Assembly (NCBI RefSeq): GCF_009707365.1
Contig: NZ_CP046122.1
Location: 4,836,001-4,900,000 of the forward strand
Direction of reading: 5' to 3'
DNA: 64,000 nucleotides
Source of the DNA: Microlunatus sp. Gsoil 973
GTDB taxonomy: Bacteria; Actinomycetota; Actinomycetes; Propionibacteriales; Propionibacteriaceae
Under the pieces are notes generated by a model that was not told where the DNA came from, did no database searches, and was given only the letters and a program-made list of their open reading frames with translations. Numbering within the stretch: the first letter of the stretch is position 1; each line of letters starts with the position of its first letter. This document shows positions 46,188-55,079 of the stretch, piece after piece. A program made the position numbers and the translations under genes.

Positions 46188-48206
46188 GTGACCGCCGAGA
46201 CTGCACCGGACCTGTTGACGACCGTCATCGATGCCATCGTTCCGGCCGACGACTTCCCGTCGGCCAGTGCTGCCGGCGGACTGGACTTCCTGCAACGGGT
46301 CCGCGAGCGCGAGCGGCCCGACTGGGGCCGACGGATCAATGCGGCCGTCGCCAAGGTCGACGCCGCCGCGTGGCAGGTCGGCGGAAACGGCTTCATCGGT
46401 CTCGACGCCGCCGGACGCCAGGCGGCCCTGGCATCGGTCGGCACCGATCCGGAGGTCGCCTGGTTCGCCCGGCTGGTCAACTACGGCTACTACGGCGACG
46501 GCCGCCGGCCGGCAGTCTGGCAGATGGTCGACTGGCAGCCCGACCCCGCCGGCGGCTGGCCGAAGGATCTTCCTGCACTGCCCTTCGACCGTGCCGGGCT
46601 GATCACCCCGGCTCAACTGCGGCAGCGCTACGACGCGATCGTCATCGGCTCCGGGGCCGGTGGAGGCGTGGCGGCGGAGATCCTCGCCGAATCCGGTCGC
46701 AGCGTGCTGATCATCGAATCCGGCAGCGGGCCGGCGGCCTCGGCGCTCGACCATGATCATCTGCACAACCCGCGGCTGAACACCGGACTCGGCACGCTCA
46801 CCGGGCCGACTGCCGACAACGCGATCACCGTCGGCGGCGGCACCCGGGTGTACGGGGCACAGGCCTGGCGGTTCACCCCGCAGGATCTGCGGATGGCAAG
46901 TTCCTACGGCGTTCCAGACGGCAGTTCGCTGGCCGACTGGCCGATCACCTACGAGGATCTGGAGCCCTATTACAGCGAAGCGGAATGGCGATACGGGGTC
47001 AGCGGCCTGGCCGCCGGCGATCCCTGGGCGGGCACCAGATCCCGGGACTATCCGATGCCGCCGGTGGTCTCCGGAAGCGGTCGTCGGCAACTGCTGGCGG
47101 CCGGCGCCGCAAGCCTTGGCTGGGGCACAGTGCCGCCACCGTTGTTGATCAACTCCACCGCCTACCGGGGCCGTCCCGCGTGCATGCATTGCGCAATGTG
47201 TGTCGGCTTCGCCTGCCCGGTGGAAGCCAAGTCCGGCTCGCACAACACCGCGATCCCGACAGCGTTGGCGACCGGGAACGGTTTCTTGATCACTGCCACC
47301 ACAGCCGAGAAGTTGATCACCGATCCCGCCGGCCGGGTCACCGGGGTCGCGGTCGTGGGCGAGGACGGCGGTCGGGTCTGGCGCCGGCAGATCGCGGCGG
47401 ATGAGGTGATCATCTCCGCTGGTGCGATCGCCACCGCCCGGCTGTTGTTGGCCAGTGGTTCGGACCGGGAGCCCGGCGGCGTCGGCAACAACCACGATCA
47501 GGTCGGTCGGCATGTGCAGGGACACCTCTACGCCGGTGCGCTGGGGCTCTTCGAGGACGAGACCTTCGGCATCGACGGGCCCGGCCCGTCCATCGCCACC
47601 TGTGATTTCCGGCATGGCAACGACGGACTGGTCGGTGGCGGGATGCTGGCCAACGAGTTCGTGCCCATCCCGGCCAGCAGCTTCGACTACCTGGTCGGTG
47701 CGGGCGTGATCCCGCCGTACGGGCCGAAGGCGAAACAGGGCATGCGCCGCTGGACGCGACGGATGGAGCGGGTGGTCGGGCCGATCCAGGAAGTCACCAC
47801 CGCTGACGCCCGGGTCCGTCTTGACCCTGCGGTCCGCGACCGGTTCGGCAACCCGGTCGCCGTGCTGAGCGGGTCGGTCCACCCCGAGGACGTGAGGTCC
47901 CGCGACTTCATGACGGCCAGGGCCCGCGAGTGGCTGGAGGCCAGCGGTGCCTCGCAGGTCTTCGCGCCGGCGCCGGGCGCGCGGCCGTCCGGGCCGAGCG
48001 CCGGCCAACATCAGGCCGGGACCTGCCGGATGGGCACCGACCCGCTGACCTCGGTGACGGATCCCTTCGGATCAGTGTGGGGTCATGCCAATCTGTGGAT
48101 TGCCGACGGGTCGTTGCATGTCACCAACGGAGGGGTCAATCCGGTGCTCACCATCATCGCCAACTCGCTGCGGGTCGCCGATCACCTCGTCAAGCGCGGG
48201 GGATGA
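46188..48206 (+). CDS. GMC oxidoreductase with N-terminal gluconate 2-DH subunit 3-like domain
   Basis: FAD-dependent alcohol/sugar dehydrogenase of 672 residues. Residues 1-140 resemble the small subunit 3 of membrane gluconate 2-dehydrogenase (LLTTVIDAIVPADDFPSA), here fused to the flavoprotein. The FAD fold begins near residue 149 with YDAIVIGSGAGGGVAAEIL. TVGGGTRVYGAQAWR and the C-terminal WIADGSLHVTNGGVNP are GMC signatures. Four cysteines at 332, 335, 338 and 343 form a ferredoxin-like cluster motif, suggesting an iron-sulfur centre and a dehydrogenase rather than an oxygen-using oxidase. The GTG at 46188 follows TATAAC. The stop overlaps the Nramp start. Confidence 0.88.
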   Translation: MTAETAPDLLTTVIDAIVPADDFPSASAAGGLDFLQRVRERERPDWGRRINAAVAKVDAAAWQVGGNGFIGLDAAGRQAALASVGTDPEVAWFARLVNYGYYGDGRRPAVWQMVDWQPDPAGGWPKDLPALPFDRAGLITPAQLRQRYDAIVIGSGAGGGVAAEILAESGRSVLIIESGSGPAASALDHDHLHNPRLNTGLGTLTGPTADNAITVGGGTRVYGAQAWRFTPQDLRMASSYGVPDGSSLADWPITYEDLEPYYSEAEWRYGVSGLAAGDPWAGTRSRDYPMPPVVSGSGRRQLLAAGAASLGWGTVPPPLLINSTAYRGRPACMHCAMCVGFACPVEAKSGSHNTAIPTALATGNGFLITATTAEKLITDPAGRVTGVAVVGEDGGRVWRRQIAADEVIISAGAIATARLLLASGSDREPGGVGNNHDQVGRHVQGHLYAGALGLFEDETFGIDGPGPSIATCDFRHGNDGLVGGGMLANEFVPIPASSFDYLVGAGVIPPYGPKAKQGMRRWTRRMERVVGPIQEVTTADARVRLDPAVRDRFGNPVAVLSGSVHPEDVRSRDFMTARAREWLEASGASQVFAPAPGARPSGPSAGQHQAGTCRMGTDPLTSVTDPFGSVWGHANLWIADGSLHVTNGGVNPVLTIIANSLRVADHLVKRGG

Positions 48207-49438
48207 GCACCACTCTGTTGGGACGCGGTCGCGCGCTGCTCTACCGGTCCCGGCTGCTCGGCCCGGCCTTCGTCGCCGCCGTGGCCTATGTCGACCCCGG
48301 CAATGTCGCGACCAACACCACGGCCGGGGCGGCGTACGGTTACCTGCTGCTCTGGGTGTTGGTCGGGGCGACGTTGATGGCAGGACTGGTGCAGTACCTG
48401 TCGGCCAAGGTCGGCCTGGTCACCGGGCGGTCGCTACCCGAACTGGTCGGTTCGCGGACGCGCACCGGCAGCCGGGTCGCGTACTGGCTGCAGGCCGAAC
48501 TTGTCGCGGTGGCCACCGATCTTGCCGAGATCATCGGTGGCGCAGTGGCATTGCGGCTGCTCTTCGACCTGCCGGTGATCGTCGGAGCCTTGATCACCAC
48601 TGCCGTGTCGACCTCGCTGCTGGTCATCCAGGACCGCAGCGGGCAGCGGGATTTCGAGCGGGTGATCTCCGGGCTGCTGGCGGTCGTGACGCTCGGTTTC
48701 CTGGCCGGCCTGCTGGTCGACCCGCCGGACCCGGCGGCGACGCTGGACGGGCTGCGGCCTCGGTTGCAAGGCACCGAGAGCGCCCGGCTGGCGGTCGGCA
48801 TGCTCGGAGCGACCGTGATGCCGCACGTGGTCTACCTGCACTCGGCTCTGGTACGGGATCGGCACGGTCCCGTCAGCCGTGATCGGCTCGGGCCGCTGAT
48901 CCGGACCACCCGGGTCGACGTCGGTCTGGCGATGGGCGTTGCCGGCGCGGTGAATCTTGGCATGCTGCTGTTGGCTGCCAGCGCGTTGTTCGGTCGGGAC
49001 GTCGGCGGGTTGGAGGATGCCCATCGTGCGCTGGGCGACGAACTCGGTTCGGTGATCGCCATGTTGTTCGCGGTCGCCCTGTTGGCGTCCGGGCTGGCCT
49101 CGACGTCGGTCGGCGGTTACGCAGGCGCAGTGATCATGGGTGGCCTGTTGCGCCGCCGGATCCCGATCCTGCTGCGCCGTTTGCTGACCGCCGTTCCAGC
49201 GGTGATCCTGCTCGGCATCGGCTGGGACCCGACCCAGATGTTGATCTGGTCCCAGGTGGTGCTGTCGTTCGGCATCCCGTTCGCGCTGGTGCCCTTGGTC
49301 AGGTTCGCCCAGGACCGGACGCTCCTGGCAGCCGCGCCGACCCATCGGTTGACGATCATGGTCGCCTGGGTTGTGGTGGGCTTGGTCGTCGCGCTGAACG
49401 CCGGGCTGCTGGCTGGTGTCGTCTACGAACGGCTCTGA
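48203..49438 (+). CDS. Nramp divalent metal ion transporter
   Basis: Proton-coupled manganese/iron importer of the Nramp (MntH) family, 411 residues with about eleven hydrophobic segments. The metal-binding unwound helix 1 motif DPGN starts at Asp31, and the helix 6 metal site MPHVVYLHS starts at Met206; the Met in this position is typical of transition-metal-selective members. The ATG overlaps the GMC oxidoreductase stop (ATGA), which is unexpected; a link through metal supply is only a guess. It ends three bases before the convergent MarR gene. Confidence 0.93.
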   Translation: MSTTLLGRGRALLYRSRLLGPAFVAAVAYVDPGNVATNTTAGAAYGYLLLWVLVGATLMAGLVQYLSAKVGLVTGRSLPELVGSRTRTGSRVAYWLQAELVAVATDLAEIIGGAVALRLLFDLPVIVGALITTAVSTSLLVIQDRSGQRDFERVISGLLAVVTLGFLAGLLVDPPDPAATLDGLRPRLQGTESARLAVGMLGATVMPHVVYLHSALVRDRHGPVSRDRLGPLIRTTRVDVGLAMGVAGAVNLGMLLLAASALFGRDVGGLEDAHRALGDELGSVIAMLFAVALLASGLASTSVGGYAGAVIMGGLLRRRIPILLRRLLTAVPAVILLGIGWDPTQMLIWSQVVLSFGIPFALVPLVRFAQDRTLLAAAPTHRLTIMVAWVVVGLVVALNAGLLAGVVYERL

Positions 49439-49441
49439 CCC

Positions 49442-49969
49442 TCAGGGGGACGACGTTTCCAACACCGACAGCCAATGTCGCAGCAACGCGGCGAGTTGAT
49501 CCTGCTGCTCGGGCGTCAATGCAGTGAGCAATCGGCGTTCGTTGTCCAGGTGGGCGGGTGCACATCGCTCGAAGACGTCGCGGCCGGCTGAGGTCAACGC
49601 GACGATCGATCCCCGCCCGTCGTCGGGATCTGCGGTCCTGGTGACCAGACCGGCGCGGACCAGTCGCTCGACCCGTAGGCTCACGGTCCCTGAGCTGAGG
49701 TCGAGTTCGGCCATCAGGCCACGTTGGCTCATCCCGTTGTCCGGAGCGACCCGGACGAGCGTCGCCAGTACGGCGAAGTCGGCGCCATTGAGTCCGAACT
49801 GTTCGAAGATCATTTCGCGATCGATCGCTCGCTTCAGCCGGTCGAGGCGGGTGAAGATCCCGATCGGTGTCACATCAAGATCAGGTCGGGTCCTTGCCCA
49901 CGACGCCATCACCCGGTCGACAGAGTCGGCGCCCGGATCGACGGTCGGTCGTTGATCATCACCGGTCAT
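49442..49969 (-). CDS. MarR-family transcriptional regulator
   Basis: Winged-helix repressor of 175 residues. The DNA-binding part reads GLNGADFAVLATLVRVAPDNGMSQRGLMAELDLSSGTVSLRVERLVRAGLVTRTADPDDGRGSIVALT, quoted here only to locate its parts: recognition helix around SSGTVSLRVERL and wing around DPDDGRGS. About 40 N-terminal residues precede the domain. Its ATG overlaps the stop of an MFS transporter, so both are expressed together, and a 20-base palindrome upstream of that transporter is the likely operator. Ligand unknown, presumably an exported compound. Confidence 0.9.
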   Translation of the reverse strand: MTGDDQRPTVDPGADSVDRVMASWARTRPDLDVTPIGIFTRLDRLKRAIDREMIFEQFGLNGADFAVLATLVRVAPDNGMSQRGLMAELDLSSGTVSLRVERLVRAGLVTRTADPDDGRGSIVALTSAGRDVFERCAPAHLDNERRLLTALTPEQQDQLAALLRHWLSVLETSSP

Positions 49970-51155
49970 GATCGGAAAGGCTGGACCAGCTCGGCGACCA
50001 GCGAAGTGAGCGCCAGTGCCGCCACCATGGCCGCGTAGCCGATGGTCGTCGGCAGCAGTCCGAGTGTGCGGGCGGCGACACCGGCGATCACCGCGGGAAC
50101 CGCGAACGCGAGGTAGGCCACGACGTAGATCGCCGCGATCAGCGCCGCGCGCTCATGCGGGCCGGCATCACTGACGAGATGTCGGAACGCGCCAAGAAAT
50201 CCCGATCCGAAGCCTGCGCCGGCGATCACGCTGCCGGCCAGCAAGACGGCACCACTGCCGATCGTCACACCGGCCATGGTCACGATCACTCCGGCGATCA
50301 ACACCGTGCAGCCTGCGACCATGGTCGTTGCCGGCGGCCAGGACCGGACGATCAGGCAGCTGATCGCTCCGGCGCCGCACAGCGCGACGACGATCGCGCC
50401 GCCGAGCATCAGATTCTCCGAGTGCTCGATCTCCATGATCAGCGACGGGCCGAGGGACAGGTAGAGCCCACCGAGCGCCCAACAGGCGACCAAACACGGA
50501 GTCGCGGCAAGGAAAGCCGTCCGACTTGCCGGACCGACGCCGATCTGCGGGATCAACGACAGACGTGATCTTGTGGTCACCGATTCCGGCACCGTCAACA
50601 TCGCGGCGGCAAGTCCGAGATAGCTGATCAGTAACACCAGATACACCAGACGCGTGGGCTGTGGGGCATATTGCACCAGCAAGCCGGCGACGAGCCCGCC
50701 AACAGCCAGGCCGGCGGTCGGCATCACGGCGTTCATCACTGCCCCCGGCCGGGTCGGTCGGCGGGCTGCAGATCGAGTAGCGCGGCACTGACCGCCGCAG
50801 TGACCAGACCTGTTGCAACGCCCTGGGTGATCCGGGCCAGATAGAGCCATGCCACGCCAGAGGCGAGCAAGAAGAGAGCCATCGCCAGCGACTGGAGACC
50901 GAGCGCCATCAAGATCACCGGACGCCTGCCGAGGGCGTCGGAAAGTGTGCCCGAAACCAACAAGGTGCCTAGTAGTGCGATGGCGTAGATCGCGAATACG
51001 GCGGTCACGGTGACGGGCGAGAATCCCCAGGTCCTCGCATAGACCCCGTACAGGGGGGAGGGTGCACTGGCTCCGGCCAGAAACGCTGCAAGGACCGTAG
51101 CCACCACGATGAATGCGGCCGGTCGCCGCGCGACCTCGATTGCTGGTTTGGACAT
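49966..51155 (-). pseudogene. MFS transporter controlled by MarR, single-base frameshift
   Basis: Twelve-helix MFS transporter (about 396 residues when repaired). The N-terminal half has GTLSDALGRRPVILMALG. The frame is lost in a run of five C at 50742-50746; with one more C, the protein continues as PADRPGRGAVMNAVMPTAGLAVGG to the stop at 49966. A homopolymer error is likely. The ATG at 51155 has GAAGG eight bases upstream, whereas the ATG at 51161 is only two bases from it but fits a leaderless start from the -10 at 51170-51175; either is possible. It is coupled to marR. Confidence 0.86.
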
Positions 51156-51169
51156 CTTCATGGCCTTCG

Positions 51170-51175
51170 AGAATA
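51170..51175 (-). promoter_or_regulatory. Candidate -10 box of the MFS-marR operon
   Basis: Minus-strand TATTCT, eight bases before the ATG at 51161. Its upstream half overlaps the palindrome at 51173-51192. Confidence 0.5.
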
Positions 51176-51192
51176 GCTTGGGGGCAAGCTAT
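51173..51192. promoter_or_regulatory. Palindromic MarR operator candidate
   Basis: Eight-base perfect arms ATAGCTTG and CAAGCTAT separated by four G. Size and symmetry match MarR-family operators, and the site overlaps the -10 of the operon that encodes a MarR protein, so binding would block transcription. Confidence 0.65.
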
Positions 51193-51276
51193 ACGTCCAC
51201 GGTAGCCGCAGCGACGAATCTCTGGAGATATCCACAGTCTGCGGTTCGCCCGCGAAGAAGTGTCAGACCGTTCGTC

Positions 51277-51282
51277 TAGCGT
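51277..51282 (+). promoter_or_regulatory. Candidate -10 box for the DUF222/HNH gene
   Basis: TAGCGT, six bases before the ATG at 51289; a GAGGAC follows that could serve weakly as ribosome site. Confidence 0.35.
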
Positions 51283-51288
51283 GAGGAC

Positions 51289-52822
51289 ATGTTCGAACCG
51301 GTGATGGACGGACTGGGTCCGCGCGAAACGCTCGCAGCCCTGGAACAGTCCGTCCTGCAGCAAGTTCGAGCCGAGTGTGCACAACTGGAGCTTGCGGCGC
51401 ACTGGGCGGTGCAGCACCCCGGTGAGTCCGTCCGTCCGGATGGTGTGCCGGGAGCCGAACGGCGCATCCGGCTCGGCGGAGAGGGGGACCCCCGAGATCG
51501 CAGAATTCGCTCCGGTCGAACTCGGCCCCGTTCTCGGAATGCCGGAATGGCAGGCCCGCGCACTCGTCGCCGACAGTATCGACCTGCGCTACCGACTCCC
51601 GAGGTTGTGGGAGTTGGTGCTGGCCGGCCGGATCCACGGCTGGCGGGCGCGGCGGATCGCGCAACGCACCCGGGAGCTGAGCCTCGACGCAGCGGCCGGG
51701 GTCGATGCCGAAGTTTGGGAGTGCGTGGAAAGCATGCCCTGGCAGCGATTCTCCGATTTGCTGGAATCCAGGATCCTGCTGGCAGATCCGGACCGTGCGA
51801 TCCGGTTGGCGGAGAAGGCCAGCCGCGGCCGGCATGTGTCCGTGTCCAAGCGTCCTCGGTACGGCACCAAGACCGTGATCATGCGCCTCGACGCCGCGGA
51901 TGCGAATCAGCTGGAGGACTCGATCGACCGGACCGCGCGTGTCCTGCGGTCGTCGGCCCGCAGCGGTGATCAACTTCCCGGTGTCGTCGACCGGCAGTGT
52001 GCATCGGAGCAGGAGTTCCGTGCCCAGGCAGCGGGACTGATGGCTCAACCGCTCGTGGCGGCGGCTGTGATGGCTCACGACTCACGGCGATCGGACCAAC
52101 GGGTCGAGATCGATGCCGAGACCAGGCGTCCGGTGGTGACGCCGGCGGTGGAGGATCAGCTGACCGGCCCGGTGCCGGAGTGGCTGGCGCGGGCCGATCT
52201 TTCCAAGCTCGCGCCCAGGGCGGTGTTGCACGTCCACGTCTCAGCCGAATCGCTGCGGGCCGGGTCCGGGATCTGCCGGGTCGAGGGCATCGGACCGGTG
52301 ATCCTGGACCAGGCGCGGTGCTGGCTGGGCAGCGGTGTCCGCGTCAAGCTGCAGCCGGTGATCGACGCGAGCGACCTGACCGCGGTCGATGCCTACGAGG
52401 TGCCGTCGCGGATGCGGGAGGCTCTGCTCGCACGGTCGCCGGCGAGCTGTTTCCCGTGGTCGACCGTTGTGTCCCGGCGGATCGACGTCGATCACACGAT
52501 TCCGTACCAGAAGGGTCCGCCGGGCCAGACCTGGTTGGGCAATCTCGGTCCGTTGAGCAGAACCGAACATCGGGTACGCACCCATGGTGGTTGGCAGGTC
52601 CGACAACCGGTGCCCGGCACCTATGTCTGGAGGTCGACCTACGGGTACGTCCTGCTGGTCAACCGGTCAGGCACGCACGCCTTGGGCAACAGCGACTTCG
52701 CTGAGCAGGTCTGGTCGTCGGCGGCTGACATCGGGCCGGTCGAACGACGATTCCGCGAGTTCATTCGTGACTTTGCCGATGACAGGTCCACAGCTCAGAC
52801 CAGGAGTGACCCGCAGCGATGA
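51289..52822 (+). pseudogene. DUF222/HNH endonuclease-like protein, single-base frameshift
   Basis: Actinobacterial protein with an N-terminal DUF222 helical region and a C-terminal HNH nuclease fold. The HNH part reads DVDHTIPYQKGP followed by NLGPLSRTEHRVRTHGGW. It starts at ATG 51289 and shifts frame in the run of five G at 51483-51487; deleting one G restores RLGGEGTPEIAEFAPVELG and gives about 510 residues. Such genes are multicopy in many actinobacteria and of unknown role. The homopolymer position again suggests a sequencing error. Its 3' end overlaps the convergent maf gene by 62 bases. Confidence 0.85.
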
Positions 52823-53387
52823 TCATCTCCCGCAGCAGCGGGAGGCTGATGCCGACGACGTTGTGTTGGTCGCCCTCGATCCCCGACACGAAGGGTCCGC
52901 CGATGCCGTCGACGGTGAAGCCGCCGGCGACCTGCAGCGGTTCGCCGGTGGCGATGTAGGCATCGATCTCCGCATCGGACAGGTTCGCGAAGTGCACCGT
53001 CGTTGCCGCGCTCCGACCTGCCTCATGGAGCACCGTGCCATCGGCGACTTTGATCAACTGGTGCCCGGTGTGCAGGACGCCGGACCGTCCGCGCATCATC
53101 TGCCAACGCTGTTTGGCGACGTCGGCGCTGCCCGGTTTCCCGTACGCGACACCGTCGAGTTCCAGCACCGAGTCACAGCCGACGATGATCACCGGCCCGG
53201 GCTCACCCAGGAGCTGATCGGTGACCGCCTCAGCCTTCAGCCGGGCCAGGGTCAGCGCGAGATCTGCCGGCCGGGTCTGGACGACAACCGACTCATCGAC
53301 GCCGGAGACGATCACCTCCGGTTCGACCCCGGCCGACCGAAGGGTGGCCAACCGGGCCGGGGACTGTGAGGCGAGGACGAACCGCAT
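52761..53387 (-). CDS. maf: Maf-family nucleotide pyrophosphatase
   Basis: House-cleaning nucleoside triphosphate pyrophosphatase of 208 residues. It has the family start RFVLASQSPARLATLRSAG, the acidic metal site in GCDSVLELDGVAYGKP and the Gln/Lys-type segment around GGFTVDGIGG. The ATG at 53387 shares a base with the stop of the DUF885 gene (TGATG). In many actinobacteria maf follows accD-accE; here two genes lie between them. Confidence 0.92.
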   Translation of the reverse strand: MRFVLASQSPARLATLRSAGVEPEVIVSGVDESVVVQTRPADLALTLARLKAEAVTDQLLGEPGPVIIVGCDSVLELDGVAYGKPGSADVAKQRWQMMRGRSGVLHTGHQLIKVADGTVLHEAGRSAATTVHFANLSDAEIDAYIATGEPLQVAGGFTVDGIGGPFVSGIEGDQHNVVGISLPLLREMIIAAGHSWSELWTCHRQSHE

Positions 53388-55066
53388 CAGACCCGGGCCA
53401 GCGCGGCACGCAACGGATCCAGACCCATCGGACCGAGATTCAACGCATCCGCATGGAACTTGCGCAGATCGAAACTCGCTCCGGCCCGCTGCCTCGCCTC
53501 GTCCCGGGCCTGTAGCCAGATCCGCTCGCCGACCTTGTACGACGGCGCCTGGCCCGGCCAACCCAGATACCGATCAAGTTCGAACCGCAGGGTCGGCTCA
53601 TCGGTGGCCAGATTCATCAACAGGAACTCCAAGCCGGCCTGCGGCGTCCACCGCTCGCCCGGACGGAAGCCCCAGGGATTCGGATCGGGGATCGTCAACT
53701 GCAGATGCATGCCGATGTCGATGATCACCCGGATCGCCCGGAAGGCCTGCGCGTCCAGCATGCCCATCCGGTTCCCCGGATCGCTCAGGTAGCCCAGGTC
53801 GTCCATCAGCCGCTCGGCGTACAGCGCCCAGCCCTCACCGTGTCCGGAAACCCAACACAGCAAGCGTTGCCAACGGTTCAACTGATCCTTGGCGTACGCG
53901 TTCTGGGCGACCTGCAGGTGATGCCCGGGCACACCCTCGTGGTAGACGGTGGTGACTTCCTTCCAGGTGGAGAAGTCGTCGATTCCCTCGGGCACCGCCC
54001 ACCACATCCGGCCGGGACGGGAGAAGTCCTCGGTCGGCCCGGTGTAGTAGATGCCGCCGTCGTGGGTCGGAGCCAGACAACATTCGATCTTGCGGATCGG
54101 CTCCGGGATGTCGAAGTGAGTTCCGGAAAGGTCGGCCAGCGCCTGATCGGCCAGTCCCTGCATCCAGTCGCGGAACGCCTCGGCGCCGCTGATCTTGCGA
54201 GCCGGATCGGCATCGAGAGCCTCATAGGCCGCCTTGATGTCGCTGTGTCCGTAGAGATCCCGGGCGATCGCCTTCTGCTGGTCCTGCAGTCGCTCGAGCT
54301 CGGCCCAGCCCCACTGGTAGGTCTCCTCGAGGTCTACCGCGGCGCCGAGGAAGTAGCGGCTGTTCAGGGCATAGCGCTCCTCGCCGACGGCGTCCAGGGC
54401 GGGGGCCTTCGGGGCAAGATCGCTCACCAGCCAGCCTGCGTAGTCGGCGTAGGCCTGCCGCGCGACCACGGCGGCCTCCCGCAGTTCGCCGGCGAGGGTG
54501 TCGCCGAACCGGTCCGGCATGGATGCCACCAGCTCGTCGAAGAAGTCGTGGGATCCGACCTCACCGGTCCAGCCGCGGATCTGTTCCACCGCTCCCTTGA
54601 TCTGCCGGATCGCCGACACGTTGCCCTGCTCGGCCTCTTCCGACAGGGTCTGCCGGGCCTGGGACAAGGGCGTTCCGACGGTCCGCAGGCGGGCGGCGAT
54701 GTTCCGCCAGGCGTCCTCGGTGTCGGTGGGCATCAGGTCGAAGACTTCCCGGACCTCGTGTGCGATGTCGGCGACGACGCTGACCCGGCTGGTGACGACG
54801 TGTGCGTCGTACAACTCGGCCTGCAGCGTCAGCCGTTCGATCATCGACTCCTTGGCCGCGTTCTCCCGCTCGTCGACCGGGGTGGCACCGTGAAGCGCAG
54901 CCAGGGTGCGGCGGTCGCGATCGGCCTCGGCGGCGAACCCGTCCGGGGAGAAATCGTCCCACGCGTCGTCATAGCCTTCGATGCCCAGCACGGTGGCCAG
55001 GGTGGGGTGATTGGCGATGCTGTCGGCGACGTACGCCTCGGCGATCTCGTCGATCGGTCGGTCCAT
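53387..55066 (-). CDS. DUF885-family putative metallohydrolase
   Basis: Cytoplasmic protein of 559 residues of the DUF885 family, zinc-peptidase-like. The metal motif HEGVPGHH (His376, Glu377, His382, His383) follows STWKEVTTVY, and a second conserved acid lies in GHGEGWALYAERLMDDLG. The substrate is unknown; the family is usually annotated only as conserved. The ATG at 55066 is preceded by TAGGGT at seven bases, a box that overlaps the stop codon of the upstream MFS gene, so it may have its own leaderless transcript within the operon. Confidence 0.86.
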   Translation of the reverse strand: MDRPIDEIAEAYVADSIANHPTLATVLGIEGYDDAWDDFSPDGFAAEADRDRRTLAALHGATPVDERENAAKESMIERLTLQAELYDAHVVTSRVSVVADIAHEVREVFDLMPTDTEDAWRNIAARLRTVGTPLSQARQTLSEEAEQGNVSAIRQIKGAVEQIRGWTGEVGSHDFFDELVASMPDRFGDTLAGELREAAVVARQAYADYAGWLVSDLAPKAPALDAVGEERYALNSRYFLGAAVDLEETYQWGWAELERLQDQQKAIARDLYGHSDIKAAYEALDADPARKISGAEAFRDWMQGLADQALADLSGTHFDIPEPIRKIECCLAPTHDGGIYYTGPTEDFSRPGRMWWAVPEGIDDFSTWKEVTTVYHEGVPGHHLQVAQNAYAKDQLNRWQRLLCWVSGHGEGWALYAERLMDDLGYLSDPGNRMGMLDAQAFRAIRVIIDIGMHLQLTIPDPNPWGFRPGERWTPQAGLEFLLMNLATDEPTLRFELDRYLGWPGQAPSYKVGERIWLQARDEARQRAGASFDLRKFHADALNLGPMGLDPLRAALARV

Positions 55067-55073
55067 GGTCAGG

Positions 55074-55079
55074 ACCCTA
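55074..55079 (-). promoter_or_regulatory. Candidate -10 box for the DUF885 gene
   Basis: Minus-strand TAGGGT, seven bases before the ATG and overlapping the stop of the preceding MFS gene. Confidence 0.45.
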
